Origin: JACNKV01 sp964422145
GTDB taxonomy: Bacteria > Fidelibacterota > Marinisomatia > Marinisomatales > JACNKV01
Direction: 5' to 3'
DNA: 64,000 bases
NCBI GenBank assembly: GCA_964422145.1
Contig: CAYQZV010000002.1
Span: forward strand, 124,001 to 188,000
Shown here: positions 27,866-36,551 of the stretch, piece by piece
Position numbering within the stretch: position 1 is the stretch's first letter
How the letters are laid out: each line of letters starts with the position of its first letter
Made by a program: the position numbers and the translations under genes
Notes under the pieces: generated by a model
Databases searched by the model: none
Told to the model about the DNA's origin: nothing
Seen by the model: only the letters and a program-made list of their open reading frames with translations

Positions 27866-29233
27866 TCAAAAACTGTATGTTGCTCCTAAACTGACATGTG
27901 AAAAATCTTCCATATCGTAGAAATGGCTGCCTTCTTTTCCGGCGAATCGGCTGAGCCGGGCGGTGAGATTCATGTTCTCAACCGGTGAGTATGATACCTC
28001 TCCGCCGATCATCAATCCGCTTTCTTCCAGATCGTAAAATCCGTTTGTGGTGAGGTCTAACCGTCCGTCAAACAAGGCTGCTTTGGCTGATAGCATCGCA
28101 CCCAGATCGGAAAGCATCGCAAACGGTGTGCCCATCCCGGGGTGGAAATTGTCTTCTAAATTAAACGGAACAAATATTCCTGCCCCTTCAATCATCATCC
28201 AATCCGCTTCCAGTGATTCACTGTTATCGCTGACATTGACTGTGTGACTCCCAATCATTTGACCTGAAAACATCACATCGAATGAACTTGTCCATTCCGC
28301 TTGGAATACAAATTGAATATAGTCAGCTGTCATTGAAATTGGTACATGATTAAGCAATGAACTGGTATAAAATGACTCTATGTCTTTTGCTTTTGCTTCA
28401 GTACTAAAATATGCTCCTTCTCCCCGTAGCGTGAAATCATTGATAAATGTCACAAAGTCTAAACCAAATACTTGTGTATTCCGATATCCAAACAGGGATG
28501 GGATTTCAAAGCCCATTGAAAAATCAGGCGTTTCTGAACCGTCTAACACTGACTTAGGAACGACCCTTTTCTGAACAGGACTAAATCCGCGATCGTGTCC
28601 GTTGAAATATGAAACAGAAATATCGCTTTCAAAGATTGATGTTTGTGCTCTGAATCCAAACTCAACCTCGCGTGTCACCGGCTCGTAGGATTCGGGCTCC
28701 ATCGGCATGTCAATTGGAAAGTCCGTTTCACCGAAGGGCAGCAGGTTCGGATGATGCTCCGGAATGACCACCGCTTCAACCTGCCAGTTTCGCCAATAGG
28801 TTTTCACCGAAGCGGACAGAGTTCCGATCTTTCGATCAGCCCCGGCAAGGAACATGTAATAATAATTGTACGGGTTCAAATTGTCCGTCGGGTTATTCCC
28901 GTCTGCGGCACCCCATGCATGGATCTGCTTCCCGACTTTCACTTCTCCCCAGCTCGGATACCACGCCAAATAAACTTCATGAAGATCAACTTCGAGCTCA
29001 CCGGTATCCCATCGATATTCCGCTTCGGATTCTGTGATCAGATCGAAACTATGATACGTATAGCTGAGTCCAAATTCGCCCATCCGAAACGGCAGGTTGA
29101 TCCCTGATTGATCTGAAATTCGAATCATTTTCTCCACATGAATATCTCCGGAATAGTGAATCTGCGCCGATATAATCAGCGGAAAAAGAAAACTGAATCC
29201 GGCAAACATCATGCTTTTCGTTGGTCTCTTCAT
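27866..29233 (-). CDS. Outer-membrane beta-barrel protein (DUF1302-like)
   Basis: This 455-residue protein has a signal peptide (FAGFSFLFPLIISAQ) and alternating beta-strand pattern ending in SLGATYSF, with a terminal Phe typical of barrels. The segment EVKVGKQIHAWGAADGNNPTDNLNP resembles DUF1302-type barrels, which often accompany MMPL/RND exporters. It is the last gene of the six-gene envelope operon, 11 bases after the LolA-like gene, and probably forms the outer-membrane end of that transport path. Confidence 0.75.
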   Translation of the reverse strand: MKRPTKSMMFAGFSFLFPLIISAQIHYSGDIHVEKMIRISDQSGINLPFRMGEFGLSYTYHSFDLITESEAEYRWDTGELEVDLHEVYLAWYPSWGEVKVGKQIHAWGAADGNNPTDNLNPYNYYYMFLAGADRKIGTLSASVKTYWRNWQVEAVVIPEHHPNLLPFGETDFPIDMPMEPESYEPVTREVEFGFRAQTSIFESDISVSYFNGHDRGFSPVQKRVVPKSVLDGSETPDFSMGFEIPSLFGYRNTQVFGLDFVTFINDFTLRGEGAYFSTEAKAKDIESFYTSSLLNHVPISMTADYIQFVFQAEWTSSFDVMFSGQMIGSHTVNVSDNSESLEADWMMIEGAGIFVPFNLEDNFHPGMGTPFAMLSDLGAMLSAKAALFDGRLDLTTNGFYDLEESGLMIGGEVSYSPVENMNLTARLSRFAGKEGSHFYDMEDFSHVSLGATYSF

Positions 29234-29244
29234 TTCGCCTTCCT

Positions 29245-29994
29245 TTACTTTCTCGGCAGTCGTTTTAAGCTTTTTTCATGGAATAAGTTCGAGTCAACAC
29301 CGGTATCCAGCTCAATGGATTCAAACGTCAGTTTTGTCGTGTGTTTCCGCTGAACGTCCTCCACAAATATTTCCGTCGGCACCACATACTCTTTGATCTC
29401 GGTGTACGCAAACGTCTTCGATTTTTTCAGTTTCCCGCTCACATCGTATGACTCTTCTTTCAGCGGAATGAGGTCGGTTTTCTCAACCCAGGCGATGTGT
29501 TTGCTGTAATTCGATTTGATCTCTTTTTTCGGTGTGATCTCAAGGACGTAGCACTCGGTTTCGCCCAATGCTTCATCCGCTAACCGCTCGTAACTATGGT
29601 CGGATAATTCACGGTTTGACATGTCTTCATAACTCATGTCCGAGCCCATAAATGAATCGCCTTTTTTCTTGGATGAAATCCGCCGAACTTTCTTAAACGC
29701 CGGAAGCCACATCCGCATTTCATCGTCTTTCCCTTCATGTTCGATTTTGAGGAAAGCGACGCCTTTATCATCTGCGGGAGCTAAAAACCAGATGATCTGT
29801 TTCTCACCGCCGCCCATTGTTACCGAGTGGATCTTCGACGTCCGGGTCTGCCCGCTTTTATTTCTTAAGACCATGGTCAAATCCGAGGACATGTCTTTTG
29901 GCGTTTTTCGTGTATTGATCTGTTCGGCAATTTCAAGACCGGTCTGCGAAAATATCACGGTCGTTAACATCATGAGTGATATGAATTTTTTCAT
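29245..29994 (-). CDS. Outer membrane lipoprotein-sorting protein (LolA-like)
   Basis: The ATG at 29994 (preceded by GGAGA) gives 249 residues with a signal peptide (ISLMMLTTVIFSQ). The remainder follows the LolA-like family found beside RND transporters: IWFLAPADDKGVAFLKIEH, RMWLPAFKKVRRI, FMGSDMSYEDM and a late KLTFESIELDTGVDSNLF. These proteins form a half-barrel that can carry acyl chains across the periplasm. It lies between the ABC permease (17 bases) and the barrel gene (11 bases). Confidence 0.88.
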   Translation of the reverse strand: MKKFISLMMLTTVIFSQTGLEIAEQINTRKTPKDMSSDLTMVLRNKSGQTRTSKIHSVTMGGGEKQIIWFLAPADDKGVAFLKIEHEGKDDEMRMWLPAFKKVRRISSKKKGDSFMGSDMSYEDMSNRELSDHSYERLADEALGETECYVLEITPKKEIKSNYSKHIAWVEKTDLIPLKEESYDVSGKLKKSKTFAYTEIKEYVVPTEIFVEDVQRKHTTKLTFESIELDTGVDSNLFHEKSLKRLPRK

Positions 29995-30011
29995 AGAAAT
30001 CTCCAATTTTA

Positions 30012-31211
30012 TTATGTTCTAAAGATAACATTTTCATTATTAAACCATCGTCGGGCAAAGAGCATGCTTGCAGCCGCGATCGTAAACATCACGACATAAA
30101 CCTCCGCCAACAACCAGCCGTTCACCGTTCCTGCAATGACATCTTTTGTCACCAGCGAAATGTTCAAAATCGGAACCATCGCCGTCAGGTAATTCAGCTC
30201 AATCCCAGGGATGAGCCCAAGGATGACCGGAACGATAAACACAATGTTCAGCGGCCCGATTATGCTTTGAGCTTCTTTGAAGGTTTTTGCATAGATGCTG
30301 AGGGACATCAGTACTGCCGAAAACAGCACAGCGATCGGGATGATGAGCGAGAAAACCAGAAAAACGGTTTGGGGTTGAACGATGTCAAAGATCACTCCCA
30401 TCACTTTTGAGCTTCCACCGGTCATCGGCAATTGCGTGACAGCAATAAAAATACCGAGTATCCCAAATGCGGCCGACGTCAATCCGGACAAGGTCACGAG
30501 ACTGAATTTACCCAAAAGAATTTCCATCCGGTTCGCGGGAGACGCTAAGAGGGTTTCGAGTGTTCCCCGTTCTTTTTCACCGGCACCCAAGTCAATGGCA
30601 GGCATCATCGCCCCCATAAAACAGGATAACACAAAAAAGTATGGAAGAAACCCGCCGGCTAATTTTCCGACCCGCTCTCTCATCGGTGCTAAGTTTTGAT
30701 AACTGACGTCCAACGGCGATAACACCGCCTGCCGAATTTCAAAACGATCTAACCGCTGACCGATTACCATTTGATCATACTCATGAAAGACACCTTGCAT
30801 TCGTCTTCGGAGCCAGTTCATATCTTCCGCTGATCGAAAGATCACAGACAGTTTTGCCGGTGTCATGGATTCAATATCCTGTGAAAATGTTTCGGGAATT
30901 TCCACAACCACATCAATGGTTTCATCCTTTATTTTTCCGGTCAATCCTGTCGTATCGGCTTCGTTCGTCACTGTCAAATCTTCTTTGGTCTGCATAAACT
31001 GATATAAGTCCGCTGCAAACTCCGCTCCAACGACCGTTACTTTGAGTTGCTTGGTTCGCTCCTTTTGTTCAGCTTTGTGGAAAAAGCTCGGTATTCCTGT
31101 GATGAGAAGCGGGAAGATCACCATCGGAAAAACGATCATGAAAAAGATGGAACGGCGGTCACGAAGCATATCTTTCAGTTCTTTGAGAAAAATGATCTTA
31201 ATTTTTTTCAT
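30012..31211 (-). CDS. ABC-2 type transporter permease (NatB-like)
   Basis: This 399-residue protein has one N-terminal helix (FFMIVFPMVIFPLLI), a large periplasmic loop of about 150 residues, and five to six C-terminal helices. GEKERGTLETLLASPANRMEILLGK is the coupling segment typical of NatB/YhaP permeases. Its start overlaps the ATPase stop by 4 bases (31208-31211). It is part of the TetR-RND-ABC-LolA-barrel operon. Confidence 0.9.
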   Translation of the reverse strand: MKKIKIIFLKELKDMLRDRRSIFFMIVFPMVIFPLLITGIPSFFHKAEQKERTKQLKVTVVGAEFAADLYQFMQTKEDLTVTNEADTTGLTGKIKDETIDVVVEIPETFSQDIESMTPAKLSVIFRSAEDMNWLRRRMQGVFHEYDQMVIGQRLDRFEIRQAVLSPLDVSYQNLAPMRERVGKLAGGFLPYFFVLSCFMGAMMPAIDLGAGEKERGTLETLLASPANRMEILLGKFSLVTLSGLTSAAFGILGIFIAVTQLPMTGGSSKVMGVIFDIVQPQTVFLVFSLIIPIAVLFSAVLMSLSIYAKTFKEAQSIIGPLNIVFIVPVILGLIPGIELNYLTAMVPILNISLVTKDVIAGTVNGWLLAEVYVVMFTIAAASMLFARRWFNNENVIFRT

Positions 31212-31972
31212 GACGATTCTCCGGTTAAACGAATGAATTCATCTTCGAAAAATTCCGATTCCATCTGGGCTTCGAAGGCTGACTTCGTTCCGTTATAAAA
31301 CAATTTACTTTTGTGGATGATTGCCAGATCGTCCATCAGGGATTGGGCTTCACCCATACGATGCGTTGAAAAAATGACGGTTTTGCCTTCATCCCGGCAT
31401 GAGCGAATCAGCTGAATGATGGTCCGGGATGTCATCACATCCAATCCTGTCGTCGGTTCATCAAACACCACCACCTGCGGGTCGTGGATGACCGTCCGAA
31501 CGATTGACACTTTTTGCTTCATCCCAGAACTCAGTTTAGCGACCCTTCGCGATGTATAGTCATACATGTCCAGCCGGTCGTACAATTCGTTCTTTCGCCG
31601 ATGAAATTTGTTTGGATCCATCCCGTTCAAATCGGCATAATACTTCACCAATTCATCCACGGTCAGCCGGTCGTATAGCGCTGTATTGCTGGACATGAAT
31701 CCCATCACGCCCCGCACCTTATCCGGATCGGTTTGTGTGTCAAATCCGTTTACGAGAATCTGTCCTTCCGTCGGTTTGAGCATGGTGGCGATCATCCGTA
31801 AAAGGGTGGTTTTTCCGGCGCCGTTTGGTCCCAAAAGACCAAAGATTCGCCCGGGTTTACACTCTAAACTAACGCAATCCACCGCCGTGAGTTTTCGGGT
31901 CGGTAGTCTCAAATCTTTCTGCTGTTTTCGAGACACCTTAAACACTTTTGACACATTGGATATCTGAATCAT
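31208..31972 (-). CDS. ABC transporter ATP-binding protein (NatA-like)
   Basis: This 254-residue ATPase has Walker A GPNGAGKTT, Q-loop FMSSNTALYDRLT, signature LSSGMKQKV, Walker B VVVFDEPTTGLD and switch His in FSTHRM. It pairs with the overlapping permease gene to form an ABC-2 exporter. It lies 45 bases downstream of the RND gene on the same strand. Confidence 0.94.
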   Translation of the reverse strand: MIQISNVSKVFKVSRKQQKDLRLPTRKLTAVDCVSLECKPGRIFGLLGPNGAGKTTLLRMIATMLKPTEGQILVNGFDTQTDPDKVRGVMGFMSSNTALYDRLTVDELVKYYADLNGMDPNKFHRRKNELYDRLDMYDYTSRRVAKLSSGMKQKVSIVRTVIHDPQVVVFDEPTTGLDVMTSRTIIQLIRSCRDEGKTVIFSTHRMGEAQSLMDDLAIIHKSKLFYNGTKSAFEAQMESEFFEDEFIRLTGESS

Positions 31973-32017
31973 TTTATTCCTCTTTTACAATGTTAAACAT
32001 TTACATTGATACAGCAA

Positions 32018-34309
32018 TTAAACTTTGGACAAAGTCTTTTTATTTAGTTCGATGAGAGATGTCAAAACTGTCAAGGTTCCGATCGAACAGGAAACCATGG
32101 CCAGCACCATTAATCCGCCCATGAACTGTAACGGCAAAAATGTAGAAAATGCCAACGCGCCGAAGGACATATTTGCGAACGCATCCAGCATGATCGGATA
32201 CCCGACATCATCGACCACTTCCCGACTGATGATGGTGAGGTCCGTCCCTGCTTTTACATTATTCCGGAACTGCGCGATGTAGTGAATGGCAAAATCCACT
32301 CCCACACCGATAATGATCGCGGATAAAATCGCCGTGATATGACTGAGATCAATCCCAATAAATCCCATTAAACCAAAGTTCAGGATCACGGCAGATGATA
32401 ACGGAACAACCGCCAAAACACCCCATTTGAAAGATTTATAAAAGATCCATGCAATGGCAAAAATAGCAAAAATGGATACAACCATGCTGACCATAAACGA
32501 CTGGATCAGCAGTTGTGTAAAATCATTCATGATCGCCATTAACCCGGTCACTCTCATTTTTATATTTTCTGGAACTTTCTCAGAAATGTAACTCTCCACT
32601 GAGCGGGTGAATTTTACAATCTCGCTTGTCGGAACGGTTTTCATCATGGCCGTCATTACAGCATTCTCGTAATTGTAATCCACTAGGCTGCTGAAATCAT
32701 CCGGGTCACCGGACATTGAATACATTGTAAAAAGGTTATTTACTTTATCGCGTGTTTCCGGAATCGTTTCATACTCCGGATTGTCATCCTCTACCACACG
32801 GTGCATTTGCTTGACAATATCGACAATCGATATCGTTGTATTGACCATTGGATAACCTTCAACATGATCCTGAATATTCTCAATAACTTCCAAAGTTTTT
32901 GGGTCTTTAATCTCCCCTTTGACATCGACGACCATGTTCATCGTTCCCGTCATTTCATTATCGATAAACTCAATGCTTTGCCGAATCGGGTTCCCCGGTT
33001 TAAAAAAGGATGTGATATTGACTTCCACTCGCAATTTTGATATCCCGATTGCGCTGATCAAAACGATGGTAATCCCTGCGATCAAAACCTTCTTTGGATG
33101 TCGTAAAATACGTTTTGCGAACCAATCGATCATGCGTTCAAAATAGCTGGCGCGTGAAAGTGCATTCGAGCTTAAATCCCATTTTTTCAACAGGATAACT
33201 GCAGGTAAATATGTCACGGATAAAAACCATGCCCATACCACTCCGAATGCAATTGTAATCCCATAACCGACCATCGGACCGATCGGGGCTGTTACCAGCA
33301 TTAAAAAGGCAACCGATGTGGTTACGGATGTCAAAAAAACCGGAAGCATTAACGAACGCATGGTGATCTCCACCGATTTTTGGATATCACGATGCTTTCT
33401 CGCTTCTCTTAAAAATTTGGTGAGAATATGAATACTGTCTTGGTTCGCAATGGTTAACAAGATGATGGGCATCGATGAATTCATTAAGGTCATATAAAAC
33501 TTTGAAGAACCGGTCAAATGCACAACCCAACCCATAAATCCCATCATCGAAACCAGCGAAAGAACAATCAAAGACAACACCATCCCGACGGCAGGAACAT
33601 TCCGGAAATTAACCAGCAAAACCAGGATCATGATAATTAATCCAACCCGCATCAAAAGGAACATATCCACACGAATTAAACTACTGATAATTCCGGTGAC
33701 ATAGGGAGCCCCGCCGTAATTCACTTCATAATCCGCCAGCAAACTGTCTCCAATCGCTTTTACTCCTTCGGCAAGACTGGGATAATCAATCGACGCTTTT
33801 GGTCGTAAAACCACATTAATGAAATCTCCATGTTTGCTGACTAAACGATCTTTGATAGTAGGGTTCCGATCTAAATAACCGGCAATATCATCTATCTCAC
33901 TTTGCGATAAATCACGACTCGGCACCATATCGCTGATCTCCATGAATCCATCGATGTTTTCCATTCGATTGGTACTGACGATTGAGATCACTTCATCCAC
34001 GGTTTCAATTTGTTCTAATGCTTCGGTTAAATCCCATGCAGTGGATAAAACCTTACTGTTTATCGCAGACTCTCCACGGTTTCCGAATGTAATAAGCATC
34101 ATATCGATGGTTCCGAATTTCTCCTGAACTTCATCCCACGCTTTGCGGGATTCAATATTATCCGGTAACATTTTCAACATATCATCATCAAATACAATCC
34201 AACGTATTCCGCTGGCAAAAAAGAGGGTGAATAATAGGGAGAGGAGCACAGTCAGTTTTGGGTGGCTTGTGACTCGATGAATAATTTTATCTCTAAATTG
34301 ATGTACCAT
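32018..34309 (-). CDS. MMPL/RND superfamily transporter
   Basis: This 763-residue protein has the internal duplication of the MMPL/HpnN class. Helix 1 near the N-terminus is followed by a periplasmic domain and a bundle of five helices, and the pattern repeats. The helix-4-like segments NQDSIHILTKF and GVGVDFAIHYIAQFR carry acidic residues of the sort used for proton relay. Such proteins move lipids or hydrophobic molecules out of the inner membrane. The gene begins 2 bases after the TetR stop. Confidence 0.92.
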   Translation of the reverse strand: MVHQFRDKIIHRVTSHPKLTVLLSLLFTLFFASGIRWIVFDDDMLKMLPDNIESRKAWDEVQEKFGTIDMMLITFGNRGESAINSKVLSTAWDLTEALEQIETVDEVISIVSTNRMENIDGFMEISDMVPSRDLSQSEIDDIAGYLDRNPTIKDRLVSKHGDFINVVLRPKASIDYPSLAEGVKAIGDSLLADYEVNYGGAPYVTGIISSLIRVDMFLLMRVGLIIMILVLLVNFRNVPAVGMVLSLIVLSLVSMMGFMGWVVHLTGSSKFYMTLMNSSMPIILLTIANQDSIHILTKFLREARKHRDIQKSVEITMRSLMLPVFLTSVTTSVAFLMLVTAPIGPMVGYGITIAFGVVWAWFLSVTYLPAVILLKKWDLSSNALSRASYFERMIDWFAKRILRHPKKVLIAGITIVLISAIGISKLRVEVNITSFFKPGNPIRQSIEFIDNEMTGTMNMVVDVKGEIKDPKTLEVIENIQDHVEGYPMVNTTISIVDIVKQMHRVVEDDNPEYETIPETRDKVNNLFTMYSMSGDPDDFSSLVDYNYENAVMTAMMKTVPTSEIVKFTRSVESYISEKVPENIKMRVTGLMAIMNDFTQLLIQSFMVSMVVSIFAIFAIAWIFYKSFKWGVLAVVPLSSAVILNFGLMGFIGIDLSHITAILSAIIIGVGVDFAIHYIAQFRNNVKAGTDLTIISREVVDDVGYPIMLDAFANMSFGALAFSTFLPLQFMGGLMVLAMVSCSIGTLTVLTSLIELNKKTLSKV

Positions 34310-34311
34310 AT

Positions 34312-34920
34312 TTAGATTTCTTTCTTAATGATGTTTATTCCTTTTTTCGTAAATAATCCGGAAGTGATGATATTCAAAAAAAGACGCATAGCTTCATCCG
34401 GAGCGAAATTGTTTCGAATAAAAAACTCCGGCTGGAAGGTTGAATTGATCAGGTTGATCAATAACGTAGCTGTTTTTTCCGGAGGAATGTCTTTACGGAC
34501 AAATCCTTTATTCTGCCCGTCTAACAGCAAGGATTTGACATGATCCTGCTGATTCAAACGAAAGGTTTCTATTTTCATCCACGCTTTTGGATGTTGAATT
34601 TTTAAATCAGCCATCCGATCTGCAGAAATATGAGATATATGACTGAGTATAATTTGGGCCATATTAATAAATCGAATGACAGGATTTTCTTCCATTTGGA
34701 TTGCCTGTTGAATCCTGGTGTTAATCCGGTTTACAAAATATTCAATGCTTTCTTCTAATAGAATCTCTTTGGTAGGAAAATATTTATAGATCGTTTTTTT
34801 ACTGATCCGAAGCTGTTTTGAAAACGCATCAACAGTAAATGAACGGATTCCGCCTTCGAGTAAAGCTTGCGAACTCTGCAGTAAAATATGTTCTTTTTGA
34901 GTATGGTAATTATCTTCCAA
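34312..34920 (-). CDS. TetR family regulator of the envelope-transport operon
   Basis: This 202-residue protein has a typical HTH (FTVDAFSKQLRISKKTIYKYFPTKE). The frame begins with TTG (34918-34920), and no in-frame ATG or GTG lies between it and the upstream stop. No Shine-Dalgarno is visible. A 28-base palindrome abuts the start. It is followed by the RND gene after 2 bases, so it very likely represses its own six-gene operon. The ligand is unknown. Confidence 0.9.
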   Translation of the reverse strand: MEDNYHTQKEHILLQSSQALLEGGIRSFTVDAFSKQLRISKKTIYKYFPTKEILLEESIEYFVNRINTRIQQAIQMEENPVIRFINMAQIILSHISHISADRMADLKIQHPKAWMKIETFRLNQQDHVKSLLLDGQNKGFVRKDIPPEKTATLLINLINSTFQPEFFIRNNFAPDEAMRLFLNIITSGLFTKKGINIIKKEI

Positions 34921-34921
34921 T

Positions 34922-34949
34922 GGAAACGATATTCGTATATTTCGTTTCC
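34922..34949. promoter_or_regulatory. 28-base palindrome at the TetR start (operator)
   Basis: GGAAACGA (34922-34929) and TCGTTTCC (34942-34949) are perfect 8-base arms around a 12-base A+T-rich centre. The palindrome touches the TTG start of the TetR gene and lies in the divergent region shared with the gene at 35038. It therefore probably controls both directions. Confidence 0.6.
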
Positions 34950-35037
34950 GATATTAAAACTATTCCTCGATTGTTTCAAAGAAAAATATTTCATAATTCC
35001 TCAAATATCATTTACCTGAACTTCAGTAAATTTTAAC

Positions 35038-35943
35038 ATGATTCCGGATATAAATGATCAACTTAAACCGCGCCCGCGCAAATATCGGAATATCGCAAAA
35101 CATCTACTGCCTTATTTACGCACGGTTAATGAAGATACTGGTCCTCTCACAGGCGAGGATATTTTTCATGATCTGTCTACAAGCAAAGGAACCGATCGTT
35201 TTTTGGGTACATTCACACATAAAGGGATCACTTTTGTATTAGATAAATTCGGAGTTCTCCGACAGTTGAAACAAGCAGGCCTTCCCAACCCGACTTGCCA
35301 GTTAAACACGGAAGATCCCTATATCCACCGAATTTCTCTCCATCATTCAATCAAATCAGAAAATTATCTGTCAGCTGAATTATCCATGCGAAAAACCACC
35401 ATGGATTTCCCAAACGGTAAGAAACCGTTCACTCTTCTGCTGGTGGAATGGTTTATGTTGCAGCATCCGTTAAAAAAGTTTTCCCGTAGAAGGCCGCAGC
35501 TTCCCGGACAAAATTATCCCGGGCTTGGGATAAGTGAATTGATCTTTGAATTATTCTATTGGACAGCTCGGAGAATGGGCTTAGATGGAGTTGTGCTCGT
35601 CCCAAACTATCTGCACACCGGATTATTTTACGGAAGACAATTCCTATTCATCGATCCGGTTCGGCAAGGAGAATTGTATTCATTAGATAAATTGAAAAAC
35701 CATAGACATACACTCGACCAGCTCTCATGGGCCTGCGCTGAAGGACAATTAATCCAAATCGGACAACAGGATCGATACGAATGGATCCCGTCACCGATGG
35801 TACTTCCCGTCTCCCGTATCCTGAAAGATTATTTCCATCAGCATAATTATGTTCACACGGTACGTCAAACCCGGAAAGATTTCCGAGTAAAAATCAACTC
35901 GGGATATTCAAAAAAGTATACATCAAACTGGACATCTTCATGA
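35038..35943 (+). CDS. Conserved protein of unknown function, first gene of thiamine-linked set
   Basis: This 301-residue soluble protein has no signal peptide. The segments LLVEWFMLQHPLK, PQLPGQNYPGLGISELIFELFYWTARRMGLDGVV and YGRQFLFIDP look conserved and recall an N-acyltransferase-like fold, but I cannot name a family. It overlaps thiN by 4 bases (ATGA), so the two are translated together. Function is not assigned. Confidence 0.75.
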   Translation: MIPDINDQLKPRPRKYRNIAKHLLPYLRTVNEDTGPLTGEDIFHDLSTSKGTDRFLGTFTHKGITFVLDKFGVLRQLKQAGLPNPTCQLNTEDPYIHRISLHHSIKSENYLSAELSMRKTTMDFPNGKKPFTLLLVEWFMLQHPLKKFSRRRPQLPGQNYPGLGISELIFELFYWTARRMGLDGVVLVPNYLHTGLFYGRQFLFIDPVRQGELYSLDKLKNHRHTLDQLSWACAEGQLIQIGQQDRYEWIPSPMVLPVSRILKDYFHQHNYVHTVRQTRKDFRVKINSGYSKKYTSNWTSS

Positions 35944-36551
35944 CTGAATCTGTTGTGATCTTAGCCAACGGATGTTTTCCGACGCATGAGATTCCTTTAT
36001 CACTTTTAACCTATGCAGGGACGATCATCTGTACCGACGGCAGTGCAGATAAATTGGTTTCGCACGGAAAATCGCCGGATGCGATCATTGGAGATATGGA
36101 TTCAATTTCGTCTAAACCGTCTCGTCAAATAAAGACTGTCGTTCAATCCAGTCAAGAAAACACCGATCTCGAAAAAGCTGTAATTTGGTGCTGTGACCAA
36201 AACGTAAAAAATATCGTGATTCTCGGAAGCCAAGGAGAGCGGGATGATCATGGGTTTGCATCCTTGTTTATCCAATCTGCGTACATAAGTAAAACAACGA
36301 TCCGGCTGGTCACGGATTATTACACCATCGATTGTGTCACAGGGGAAAAAACATTTTCATCCTTCCCGAATCAAACCATATCCATTTTACCCGTTCAGCC
36401 GGATGCGATTATCACCACGAGCGGATTGCAGTATAATCTTGATCATCAAAAATTAACATATCCGAGTCAAGGCATCAGCAATCGGGCTGAGGATGACTCA
36501 TTTACGCTGCACACATCAAAACCCGTTTGGGTCTTTCGGTCGCACGAATGA
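35940..36551 (+). CDS. thiN: Thiamine pyrophosphokinase
   Basis: This 203-residue enzyme transfers pyrophosphate from ATP to thiamine to give thiamine diphosphate. The N-terminal catalytic motifs are CTDGSADKL and PDAIIGDMDSIS. The middle has TDLEKAVIWC and GSQGERDDHG, where the family has GGRxDH. The C-terminal substrate domain includes ISILPV and the closing region. It overlaps both neighbours by 4 bases or fewer, within a compact five-gene set. Confidence 0.93.
   Translation: MTESVVILANGCFPTHEIPLSLLTYAGTIICTDGSADKLVSHGKSPDAIIGDMDSISSKPSRQIKTVVQSSQENTDLEKAVIWCCDQNVKNIVILGSQGERDDHGFASLFIQSAYISKTTIRLVTDYYTIDCVTGEKTFSSFPNQTISILPVQPDAIITTSGLQYNLDHQKLTYPSQGISNRAEDDSFTLHTSKPVWVFRSHE

Noticed and set aside
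34981..35037. TPP riboswitch upstream of the thiN set
   Set aside because: ACCTGA occurs near 35014, but no CTGAGA partner or riboswitch-size leader is present; the 11-base CTGAACTTCAG is only a small palindrome.
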